A stretch of DNA of 34,974 nt from Clostridiales bacterium (GTDB lineage Bacteria > Bacillota > Clostridia > Saccharofermentanales > Saccharofermentanaceae), in assembly GCA_017617995.1 (NCBI GenBank), contig JAFZVE010000023.1:1-34974 (forward strand), written 5' to 3'. Below, piece after piece: positions 8,075 through 14,538 of the stretch. Positions within the stretch are counted from its first letter, which is position 1, and every line of letters begins with the position of its first letter. A model generated the notes under the pieces. It was given only the letters and a program-made list of their open reading frames with translations. It ran no database searches and had not been told where the DNA came from. Both the position numbers and the translations under genes were made by a program.

Positions 8075-9511
8075 ATGACTGACCAGGAACTCGAAAAGAT
8101 TTACAGCGAAGCCTATCGCGCGGTGTACTGGACCGCGATGTCACTTCTTAAGAACGAAGAAGAAGCAGAAGACATCGTGCAGGACACGTTCGTGACTTTG
8201 ATCGAATCCTATGACACGCTCAAGGATAAGAGCAAAGTGACGGCCTGGCTGAAGAAAATCGCAGCCAACAAGTCTCTCAACCGTCTCACGCGGACGAAGA
8301 CCGTGGCTGGGGATGACGAGTTCCTCGAAGATGTGGAAACGGTACCCGAGGACTTTCTCCCCGATTCGATCGTCGAGTCGGACGCGATGCGCCGGATCGT
8401 CATGGATATCATCGAAAAATCACTGTCCGATGAGATCAGAAAAACACTGATCCTGTTCTACTTTGACGAGATGAGCACCAGAGAGATCGCCGAAACACTG
8501 GGCGTTCCCGAGGGGACCGTCCGCCGCCGTCTGAATTTTGCCAGAAACAAAATCAAGAAGGAGGTCGAGAAATATGAAGACGAAAACGAGACGAAGCTGT
8601 TTGCCATGGCGCCGCTGCCGTTCCTGAGCAAACTGTTCATGAAGGAAGCCGAACAGGTGCCCCTTAAGGCCATGCCCGCTTCCCTTACCACCACCCTGTC
8701 CGCATCTGCCAAGGCTGCCACCAAGGGAGCCGCCTCGAAAACCGCTGCATCCGCAGCCAAGAAAGGAACAGGGATCATGATCAACAAATTCCTATTAGGA
8801 GGGATCGCCGCGGTGGTGATCGTCGGTATCACCACTGCAGGAATCATCTACTATCTTCAGAACAAAGACAAAAACGAGAAAAGCAAACCGAAGAAGATCT
8901 CTTCCGTGCAGGATCCGGAACGGATCGATCAGGATGATCCGGACGAGAGTGAAGGTTCTTCCAGTCGTGAGAAGGACTCGGACGGCACGGGCGTGCTGAC
9001 CCCGGATGCGGCCGTTCTCATGAAGTCTCCGGTGGTGAACGGTTATCCGATCAACATACCGTGCACGATCGGTGAGCTGAAGTCGAAGGGCTTCTCTGTC
9101 GAAGAAGTCGTCGATAGCGAGACGGTATGCATGGCCTATGACGAAGCAGACAATTACTATTCATTTAACTGCTTCCTGAAAGAGCCGGTCCAGGATCAGA
9201 ACAACATAAGTGACGATACGGAAGTCATCGCCATCGAGCTCTTCATCACAGGGACAGATCTGGACTTCTATGACGTAAAACTCGGTATGAGCGAAAGTGA
9301 CTTTGCCGCCACCATCGGAACACCCTACTACCTCGCAGGAAGATCCGCGGATCACGGACGGTATTACTACTTCCTCGGTCTGGGCGATCTGGTCTACGAA
9401 TTCTATTGTTCCGAACTGACGGAAGATCCGGGTCACCCGAAGCTGGTTTCCATCGTATTCGGCACACAGGAATACATGTATAAAAACACAAGGCTTTCGG
9501 ACGTCTTCTGA
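8075..9511 (+). CDS. Membrane-anchored ECF-type RNA polymerase sigma factor
   Basis: 478 residues, preceded by AAAGGAGG. Residues about 8-75 are sigma region 2 (AYRAVYWTAMSLLKNEEEAEDIVQDTF, shown here in sense only; key D-I-V-Q-D-T-F). Residues about 110-168 are region 4 with the helix-turn-helix MSTREIAETLGVPEGTVRRR. A linker (about 170-233, first KLF/EAEQVP, then Ala/Lys/Thr-rich) leads to one TM helix (about 236-258), an acidic Ser-rich stalk and an ectodomain (about 300-478). ECF sigma factors direct RNA polymerase to envelope-stress or nutrient promoters and normally stop after region 4. The extra 310 residues put the sensor on the same chain. The truncated gene at 1-1738 shares region 4, linker and TM sequence, so they are paralogues; this copy has one ectodomain module. 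No separate anti-sigma gene is adjacent. Release by proteolysis is an inference. Confidence 0.9.
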   Translation: MTDQELEKIYSEAYRAVYWTAMSLLKNEEEAEDIVQDTFVTLIESYDTLKDKSKVTAWLKKIAANKSLNRLTRTKTVAGDDEFLEDVETVPEDFLPDSIVESDAMRRIVMDIIEKSLSDEIRKTLILFYFDEMSTREIAETLGVPEGTVRRRLNFARNKIKKEVEKYEDENETKLFAMAPLPFLSKLFMKEAEQVPLKAMPASLTTTLSASAKAATKGAASKTAASAAKKGTGIMINKFLLGGIAAVVIVGITTAGIIYYLQNKDKNEKSKPKKISSVQDPERIDQDDPDESEGSSSREKDSDGTGVLTPDAAVLMKSPVVNGYPINIPCTIGELKSKGFSVEEVVDSETVCMAYDEADNYYSFNCFLKEPVQDQNNISDDTEVIAIELFITGTDLDFYDVKLGMSESDFAATIGTPYYLAGRSADHGRYYYFLGLGDLVYEFYCSELTEDPGHPKLVSIVFGTQEYMYKNTRLSDVF

Positions 9512-9512
9512 A

Positions 9513-9545
9513 GATGCGTGAGAAGTGCTTCTGCATGTGATTTTC
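9513..9545 (+). terminator. Possible weak terminator after the sigma-factor gene
   Basis: ATGC...AGAAG-TG-CTTCT...GCAT forms a hairpin with a 3-nt bulge, followed by GTGATTTTC. Stem and T-run are both modest. Confidence 0.3.
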
Positions 9546-9629
9546 TAGAAGAAGAAACCACAAAATAACCGGCACTTTACAGACGGATGATCTGAAGTGT
9601 CTCTATAAGTATTATCAGGAGAATTGAAA

Positions 9630-10448
9630 ATGAAGAATATGAAAAAAGTTGTCGCCATTGCTATGGCTGGATTTATTATGCTCGCATCCGCCTCTTGCGG
9701 AAAGAAAAACGAAGGAAAAGGGAAGGATTCCGCATCGAAAAAAGCGCATGAATCAGAGGAATTCGAAGGCGAAGGCGAAGGCAGCGCATCCGAGACGATG
9801 CTTCCGGCAGTATCGGAGGCCTGGGATAGAATAAATGCGGGCGACCCCGATGCACCGGCATCCGCCGCAAACGGGAAAACCGGTCCTGCATTTACACTCG
9901 ATCAGAACGACTACTTTGGGCCATATACATACAAGCGTCCTGCGTCTTCGAAAAAGATCGATTTGAACAAGAACATGATCCTGATGCAGGACGAGCACTT
10001 CGTTTTCCTTCCGCTCACGTTCTATGACGAGTTTAAAGAAGGACACGACTTCGGGAACATGAGCATAGATGACTACATTGCTTTTTGCGAGCCGATCTTG
10101 ACCGACAGCACCTACGGATTCGCCCAGGCCTACGGCGGAGTCTTCAATGCCCATTTCGACTGCGCGATCCACATCAATATCGATTCGAGGACCCCGGTCG
10201 AGGTGAACGGATATGAGGCCTGCATCGTGCACGGCACATTCGGCGATCCACAGTATTTCGTAGAGACGGAGTTCGTGGCCGTCTACGTTCTGGATCCCGA
10301 GGATCCGTTCGTTCTCTGGGCTTCTCCCTGGATCGTCAGTGTATCGGAGCACGAGTGGAAACCCGATGAAGAATCATCTTCTCCGGAGCGGATGGAAATG
10401 TTCCTGACACAGGTACTCGAAACCGTCGAGATATTCAACTGGGACTAA
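9630..10448 (+). CDS. Secreted lipoprotein of unknown function
   Basis: 272 residues from the ATG at 9630, which sits 7 bp after AGGAGA; a TTG at 9624 is in frame but too close to the RBS. Lipoprotein signal peptide KKVVAIAMAGFIMLASASC with the lipid Cys at about 22, followed by a low-complexity Lys/Glu/Ser/Gly stretch to about residue 60. The mature domain (about 75-272) is mixed alpha/beta (FTLDQNDYFGPYTYKRP, EHFVFLPLTFYDEFKEG, SIDDYIAFCEPILTDSTYG) and resembles no family I can name. It follows the membrane-anchored sigma factor by 118 bp and could be part of its regulon. The 3' end leads straight into a palindrome array, which may end or stabilise its mRNA. Confidence 0.75.
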   Translation: MKNMKKVVAIAMAGFIMLASASCGKKNEGKGKDSASKKAHESEEFEGEGEGSASETMLPAVSEAWDRINAGDPDAPASAANGKTGPAFTLDQNDYFGPYTYKRPASSKKIDLNKNMILMQDEHFVFLPLTFYDEFKEGHDFGNMSIDDYIAFCEPILTDSTYGFAQAYGGVFNAHFDCAIHINIDSRTPVEVNGYEACIVHGTFGDPQYFVETEFVAVYVLDPEDPFVLWASPWIVSVSEHEWKPDEESSSPERMEMFLTQVLETVEIFNWD

Positions 10449-10503
10449 CATCTAGTCCCTCTCCATTTCTCCACAATAGAAAAACAGATAGGTCTCTGAT
10501 CGA

Positions 10504-10796
10504 TTTCCGTCTGTTTTGTTAGAAACGGAGAAAAAGGACGGAAATTCTGATCGGGAAAATGAAGCGTTTCCGTCCTTATTTTCAAAATGAGTGAAAAGGG
10601 ACGGAAAATCCTTTGGATAACAGACTGAGATTCCGTCCCCATTTTCAAAAAGTCCGAAAAGGGACGGAAACGATTCAAGAAATCGGCTTGGATTTCCGTC
10701 CTATTTCGCCGCTTTTTCCCAAAGGGACGGAAATTCAATAAAAGGAGTCAAGATTTTTCCGTCCCTATTAAGCAAAGCACGCAAAATAGACGGAAA
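10504..10796. repeat. Array of five 41-bp palindromic repeats with 22-bp unique spacers (63-bp period)
   Basis: Units at 10504-10544, 10567-10607, 10630-10670, 10693-10733 and 10756-10796 have arms of the form TTTCCGTCC and GGACGGAAA. The 41-bp length and the 22-bp spacing are exact throughout. Arms are conserved, loops are not, and the four spacers differ from one another. In unit 5 the inner arms change together (CTATT opposite AATAG), which looks like selection for a stem. The array fills the gap between the lipoprotein gene and the promoter of the GNAT gene at 10853. There are no cas genes, and palindromic repeats with such short spacers do not look like CRISPR. The minus-strand frame through it is open only because 63 is a multiple of 3. 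Confidence 0.9.
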
Positions 10797-10804
10797 CTCC
10801 TTCT

Positions 10805-10818
10805 TCTTGCAGTATAAT
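10805..10818 (+). promoter_or_regulatory. -10 region of the GNAT gene
   Basis: TATAAT at 10813-10818 lies 35 bp upstream of the ATG. The preceding CTTCTTGCAG matches the context at 31381-31396 (CTTCTTGAAG before TATAAT). The position expected for a -35 falls inside palindrome unit 5. Confidence 0.5.
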
Positions 10819-10852
10819 AGAGCCATATATACAAGAACCGAGGTGAACGGAA

Positions 10853-11350
10853 ATGATTCGTGAAGCAGAACTGAAAGACGCAGCCAGGATTGCCGAGATC
10901 GAAGTGATCAGCAGTCGCTATGCATATAAAGGTGTTGTGGCGGATAAGTGTCTATACGAAGACTTAACCGTGGAAAACCGCATCCCCGTTTACGAGAGAT
11001 GGATCTCCGAGAAGCGATTCAAGCTATATGTGTACGAAGATCCGGAGAGCGGGATCGTCAAGGGAATGCTGGGCCTCGGTATGTGTGAAGACGAAGATAA
11101 AACAAATGCCTTCGAACTCCACTTCATCTACCTCGATCCCGAGTATGTGAGAATGGGAATCGGCACCGAGATGCTGAAGTTCTTCGAGAGTATCGGCAAG
11201 GAAAAAGACTGCTCGGAATTTGTGATCTGGGTCCTCGATGAAAATGAGATGGGAAGAAACTTCTATGAGAAGAACGGCTACCATCTCGACGGGAAAGAGA
11301 AGATCTTCAAGCGCTGGAATAAGCGTGAGATCCGATATGTGAAAAGCTGA
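10853..11350 (+). CDS. GNAT N-acetyltransferase
   Basis: 165 residues, a complete single-domain GNAT. The N-terminal strand-helix (MIREAELKDAARIAEIEVIS), the central strand ELHFIYLDPEYV, the acetyl-CoA loop RMGIGT (residues 100-105) and the C-terminal NEMGRNFYEKNGYHLDG motif are all in place. It uses acetyl-CoA to acetylate an amine; the substrate is not predictable. The RBS GAGGTG lies 7-8 bp before the ATG. The first gene after palindrome array 1, it starts its own unit with a TATAAT at 10813 and is followed 18 bp later by a membrane protein gene and then a HAD hydrolase gene, so the three are probably one operon. Confidence 0.92.
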   Translation: MIREAELKDAARIAEIEVISSRYAYKGVVADKCLYEDLTVENRIPVYERWISEKRFKLYVYEDPESGIVKGMLGLGMCEDEDKTNAFELHFIYLDPEYVRMGIGTEMLKFFESIGKEKDCSEFVIWVLDENEMGRNFYEKNGYHLDGKEKIFKRWNKREIRYVKS

Positions 11351-11368
11351 CTTGCGGGGAGTACGGAC

Positions 11369-12145
11369 ATGGCCAAAGAACGAACGAGAAGCGAAATCGA
11401 ACAGCTCATTACCCTGATCCGGGTATGCCGCTGGTTATTCTTACGACTTGCTTTCGTTATCTTCCTCGTACGGGCGATCGGGAATTTCGCAGAAGGAGAT
11501 ATACTCACAGGTGTGATCGATGCGTGTATCGTCGTCGCGCTTGCTGTCGTAGATCTCGGTGTTCTTGGAAGCCGGATCCGGAAACTTAAGAAGGAATACG
11601 AAGCTTCACCGAGTATTCACGAGCAGAAGAACGGACAAAGGGCTCCTTCAGGAAGCAGCGGGATGCAACGCTATAAGGTCGAGTGGGTCTGGGATAGTGC
11701 ATGTGAAGTATACTGCAAAAGAAACAACAAGGAGCCCGAGGAACTGTCCGAAGACGAAAACGATGAGATCTACGATCTCGCCGGAAACGATGTAGCGCTC
11801 CTTCTCACCTGGATCGTCTTACACGATTTCTTCGTTGCCGATACGGACCTTACGAAAGAGTATGTGAATGACCTGAAGAACAGAAAGTGTACCGGCATTG
11901 ATTTCCTCAATAGCGTATGCGACTACAAACTGGGGAGAAACGATTTCTCGGAGAAGATCATCGGGTTTATCGATGACTACTTCGACCATGACGGCCCGCA
12001 CACCTGTGGTAATTTCGCAGCGGATTACGAGGCGTTTATCACGAAAGATCGAAAGCAGGAACTCTACACAGTTCCCTTCAGCTGGGAGGAATACGAAGGC
12101 TTTGCGGCCTACATTGATAAAGCATACGGGAAGTTTAACGAATGA
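11369..12145 (+). CDS. Membrane protein with C-terminal DUF7832-like domain
   Basis: 258 residues; GGGGAG lies 7 bp before the ATG. Two N-terminal TM helices (about residues 22-42 and 46-66) and a basic RIRKLKKEYE stretch are followed by a soluble domain (about 100-258). Its start, RYKVEWVWDSACEVYC..., then NDVALLLTWIVLHDFF, and the late strand-helix segment resemble a stand-alone domain I associate with DUF7832, found beside toxin-immunity type genes; that link is from memory and tentative. The 3' end overlaps the HAD gene by 4 bp (ATGA), so the two are translationally coupled. The function is unknown. Confidence 0.7.
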   Translation: MAKERTRSEIEQLITLIRVCRWLFLRLAFVIFLVRAIGNFAEGDILTGVIDACIVVALAVVDLGVLGSRIRKLKKEYEASPSIHEQKNGQRAPSGSSGMQRYKVEWVWDSACEVYCKRNNKEPEELSEDENDEIYDLAGNDVALLLTWIVLHDFFVADTDLTKEYVNDLKNRKCTGIDFLNSVCDYKLGRNDFSEKIIGFIDDYFDHDGPHTCGNFAADYEAFITKDRKQELYTVPFSWEEYEGFAAYIDKAYGKFNE

Positions 12146-12834
12146 ACAGTCATTTATCTGAAAAGTCCGTCATATTCTTCGACGTCGGTTACACGATCGA
12201 TTATCCGGCATCAGGAGACTGGATGTTTACCAGACGGTTTTACGAAGTCGTAGGAAACCGTCTGGAGCAGTTTGATGCGGCCCGGATCGACGAGGCGCGC
12301 TCTGCCGGATTTTTATTTCTGGAGAAGAACCATCTGATCCGAAACGAAGAGGAAGAAGCGGAACAGTTCTATCACTTCTACCGCATTGTCACCGAATATC
12401 TGGGGTTGAAACTCAGCGAAGCCGAGATTACTTCCATCGCTCGGGACCGGACATACAATATGGAGAACTACATCCTCTACCCAGATGCCAAAAACGTGAT
12501 CCAGACACTCAGCCAGACACATCGGCTGGGGATCATCTCGGACACTTGGCCAAGTATCGGAAACCAGCTTCGTACACTGGACGTACTCCAGTACTTCTCC
12601 TTCACCACATATAGTTTCGAGCTGGGCACTTTCAAACCGGACAGACGGATGTATCTGGATGCACTTTCAAAATGCGGATGCGATGCAATAGAAACTGCGT
12701 TCATCGACGACAGCGTAGAGAATCTGGAAGGGGCCGCGGAGCTGGGTATCACACCGATCCTGATCGCTGCCAATCCCGCCTCTGACGTGGAAACATCGTA
12801 CACCAAGATCCACTCCCTCTCGGAGCTGATCTGA
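12142..12834 (+). CDS. HAD-superfamily hydrolase with atypical motif I
   Basis: 230 residues, HAD subfamily IA layout: motif I FFDVGYT (nucleophile Asp14), an alpha-helical cap (about 25-110), motif II IISDTW (about 130-135), motif III Lys in FKPDRRMY (about 164) and motif IV FIDDS (about 187-191). Such enzymes remove phosphate from small metabolites, or act as dehalogenases, through an aspartyl intermediate. The second Asp of the usual D-x-D-x-T motif is Gly here (DVGYT), as also happens in non-phosphatase HADs, so phosphatase activity may be weak or different. The start codon overlaps the stop of the preceding gene (ATGA), giving coupled translation. Substrate unknown. Confidence 0.88.
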   Translation: MNSHLSEKSVIFFDVGYTIDYPASGDWMFTRRFYEVVGNRLEQFDAARIDEARSAGFLFLEKNHLIRNEEEEAEQFYHFYRIVTEYLGLKLSEAEITSIARDRTYNMENYILYPDAKNVIQTLSQTHRLGIISDTWPSIGNQLRTLDVLQYFSFTTYSFELGTFKPDRRMYLDALSKCGCDAIETAFIDDSVENLEGAAELGITPILIAANPASDVETSYTKIHSLSELI

Positions 12835-12840
12835 TATAAT
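12832..12840 (+). promoter_or_regulatory. Extended -10 promoter for the downstream GNAT
   Basis: TGATATAAT is an extended -10 (TGN plus consensus TATAAT) overlapping the stop codon of the HAD gene, about 95 bp before the GNAT start. No -35 is needed for this class. Confidence 0.55.
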
Positions 12841-12884
12841 GAACTCGTATTGGAGATTGGGTAACCAAAGGAAGAATAGCCATT

Positions 12885-12938
12885 ATGAGAGAAGAAAGCA
12901 GAGCATTCATGAAGGACTTCTTCGAAAGGTTAATATGA
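12885..12938 (+). CDS. Possible 17-residue leader peptide ORF
   Basis: ATG at 12885 encodes MREESRAFMKDFFERLI, then TGA that overlaps the GNAT start (ATGA at 12935-12938). AAAGGA lies 12 bp upstream, a little far. It fits between the extended -10 and the GNAT gene, so it could couple or attenuate GNAT translation. It may also be chance. Confidence 0.2.
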   Translation: MREESRAFMKDFFERLI

Positions 12939-13390
12939 ATATTGAATTTCGCAAAACTGAAATCACCGATGCCGAGCTGCTGATCGAGATATACAACGCT
13001 GCATTCTACAGTGATTATATCCGCTATGGCGAGTGCCCTGCTTACGGAAGAACGAAGGAAATGATGGAGCAGTCGATCCTCGACTTTCCGAAGTATTTGA
13101 TCGTCTTCGAAGGAAAGCCCGTCGGCTGCATCTCCTGCAAGGAAATCGAACCTGAAGTATACGAAGTCGGATGCTTATGTGTGATCCCGGAGTACCAGGG
13201 AAAAGGCATCGGAACAGCAGCGATGGCATTTGCTAAAGAGCATTATTCGAACTGGAAGAAATTTACACTGATCACACCGATCGATAAGGAAGAAAACGTC
13301 AGATTCTATACGGAAAAGTGCGGCTTTTCCATCGTATCCACGGAGATGGACGGGAACGTAAAAGTGGTGCGATTCGTGCTAGAAAGATAA
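12935..13390 (+). CDS. GNAT N-acetyltransferase
   Basis: 151 residues from the ATG at 12935, chosen because the GNAT fold begins at once (MNIEFRKTEITDAELLIEIY) and AAAGG lies 6 bp upstream. The in-frame ATG at 12839 would add 32 polar residues foreign to the fold and sits on the promoter. The acetyl-CoA loop QGKGIGT is at residues 88-94, preceded by the strand VGCLCVIPEY, and the late motif ENVRFYTEKCGF is present. Amine acetyltransferase; substrate unknown. It is followed 19 bp later by the SUKH-like gene, with which it may be cotranscribed. Confidence 0.9.
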   Translation: MNIEFRKTEITDAELLIEIYNAAFYSDYIRYGECPAYGRTKEMMEQSILDFPKYLIVFEGKPVGCISCKEIEPEVYEVGCLCVIPEYQGKGIGTAAMAFAKEHYSNWKKFTLITPIDKEENVRFYTEKCGFSIVSTEMDGNVKVVRFVLER

Positions 13391-13409
13391 GACAAGGAGA
13401 ACGTAGAAG

Positions 13410-14108
13410 ATGGGACCGGATGTAGAGTATTTAAGAAAGTACCATAAGACCGTGGAAGTCATCACAGAAGGATACGAGAATATCTCATGTATCCCGGAGA
13501 TCTGGGTAACGATCCTGAACCAGAAGACCCCGGATAAGATCCGGAGCATCCTCGACATGTGGAAGAAAGACTTCAGCAAAGAGCTTCCGCAGCAGATCGC
13601 CTTCTTCGAGAAACATCTGGTAGATATCGATCTGATCACCTACATCGACTTCAAGAAAAGACAGGTCTATTCCCTTCTTTATTCCATCGAAAGTGAAAAA
13701 GGACGGATCATGTATTACGAGGGTGGAAATCCTCTGGATGTGGAAAAGGATGAAAAATGCATGTCTCTCTTTTCCCGTTTCCCCGAGAAGATCCGGCAGT
13801 TCTACACCACCCTTCACAACGGCTTCTTCTACTACGCGAGCGGCAGCACCGGCCTGATCTCCGCATGCGATATCTGGGCGCTGGATGACGAAGAATGGCA
13901 CATCCTTGAAGAGCTGGAAGAACCGCTTCAGATCGACATGGAAAATACATACGCAGTATTTGACTCCGGTGGGGGAGGATATGTCGTCGTCGACCTCGGC
14001 AACTGTGAGAACAATAACGCGACAATCTGGTCCACGACCAGACAGCCGAACTACAATCAGAACTTCTGGGGCATAGTGGATATGTGGACAGTCATCGGAT
14101 TTGAATGA
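13410..14108 (+). CDS. SUKH/SMI1-KNR4-like protein (candidate orphan immunity protein)
   Basis: 232 residues, AAGGAG upstream. The C-terminal third (about 155-232) has features of the SUKH fold: the strand CDIWALDDEEWHIL, then AVFDSGGGGYVVVDLGNC, then an ATIWSTTRQPNY strand-turn and the final NFWGIVDMWTVIGF. In SUKH proteins a Gly-rich turn followed by a hydrophobic strand and a W-containing strand is typical. SUKH proteins often neutralise nuclease or other toxins of polymorphic toxin systems. No toxin gene is adjacent, so if the call is right this is an orphan immunity gene. The N-terminal half (helical, WKKDFSKELPQQIAFFEKH) is not recognised. The gene ends 48 bp before palindrome array 2. 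Confidence 0.55.
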   Translation: MGPDVEYLRKYHKTVEVITEGYENISCIPEIWVTILNQKTPDKIRSILDMWKKDFSKELPQQIAFFEKHLVDIDLITYIDFKKRQVYSLLYSIESEKGRIMYYEGGNPLDVEKDEKCMSLFSRFPEKIRQFYTTLHNGFFYYASGSTGLISACDIWALDDEEWHILEELEEPLQIDMENTYAVFDSGGGGYVVVDLGNCENNNATIWSTTRQPNYNQNFWGIVDMWTVIGFE

Positions 14109-14155
14109 AATCCTACATGTCATCCAACCTTTCACGTAATTGATGAGAGCACCGC

Positions 14156-14515
14156 ACAAGAGGGTTTGCAGTTTTCATGCAAACCTCTTGTGCATTTTTA
14201 ATTGACTGTACAAGAGGTTTCACGGTTTTCATGCAAACCTCTTGTGCATTTTTAATTGACTGTACAAGAGGTTTCACGGTTTTCATGCAAAACTCTTGTG
14301 GAATTCTGAAAAATGATACAAGAGGTTTTACGGTTTTCAAACAAACCTCTTGTGGAATTCTGAAAAATGATACAAGAGGTTTCACGGTTTTCACACAAAC
14401 CTCTTGTGGAATTCTGAAAAATGATACAAGAGGTTTCGCGGTTTTCATGCAAACCTCTTGTGGAATTCTGAAAAATGATACAAGAGGTTTCACGTTTTTC
14501 AAGCAAACCTCTTGT
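14156..14515. repeat. Array of seven 36-bp palindromic repeats (54-bp period), terminator-like
   Basis: Units start at 14156, 14210, 14264, 14318, 14372, 14426 and 14480. Each has 11-bp arms ACAAGAGGTTT and AAACCTCTTGT round a 14-bp loop. Spacers are 18 bp and of two types: GCATTTTTAATTGACTGT (after units 1-2) and GGAATTCTGAAAAATGAT (after units 3-6). Type 1 gives T5 after the hairpin on the + strand, near the + gene that ends at 14108. Type 2 gives T5 on the - strand, near the - gene that ends at 14539. The array thus looks like tandem terminators facing both ways between convergent genes. Open frames through it arise because 54 is a multiple of 3 and the repeat has no stops. Confidence 0.92.
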
Positions 14516-14538
14516 AATCGATGTAATCGCTCTTCCGT

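Noticed and set aside
10445..10738. 97-residue minus-strand ORF with repeated F-R-P-F
   Set aside because: It is the reading of the 63-bp palindrome array; openness follows from a period divisible by 3. No RBS and no sensible domain.
10504..10796. CRISPR array
   Set aside because: Regular repeat and spacer lengths fit at first sight, but repeats are palindromes with variable centres, spacers are only 22 bp, and no cas genes are in the window.
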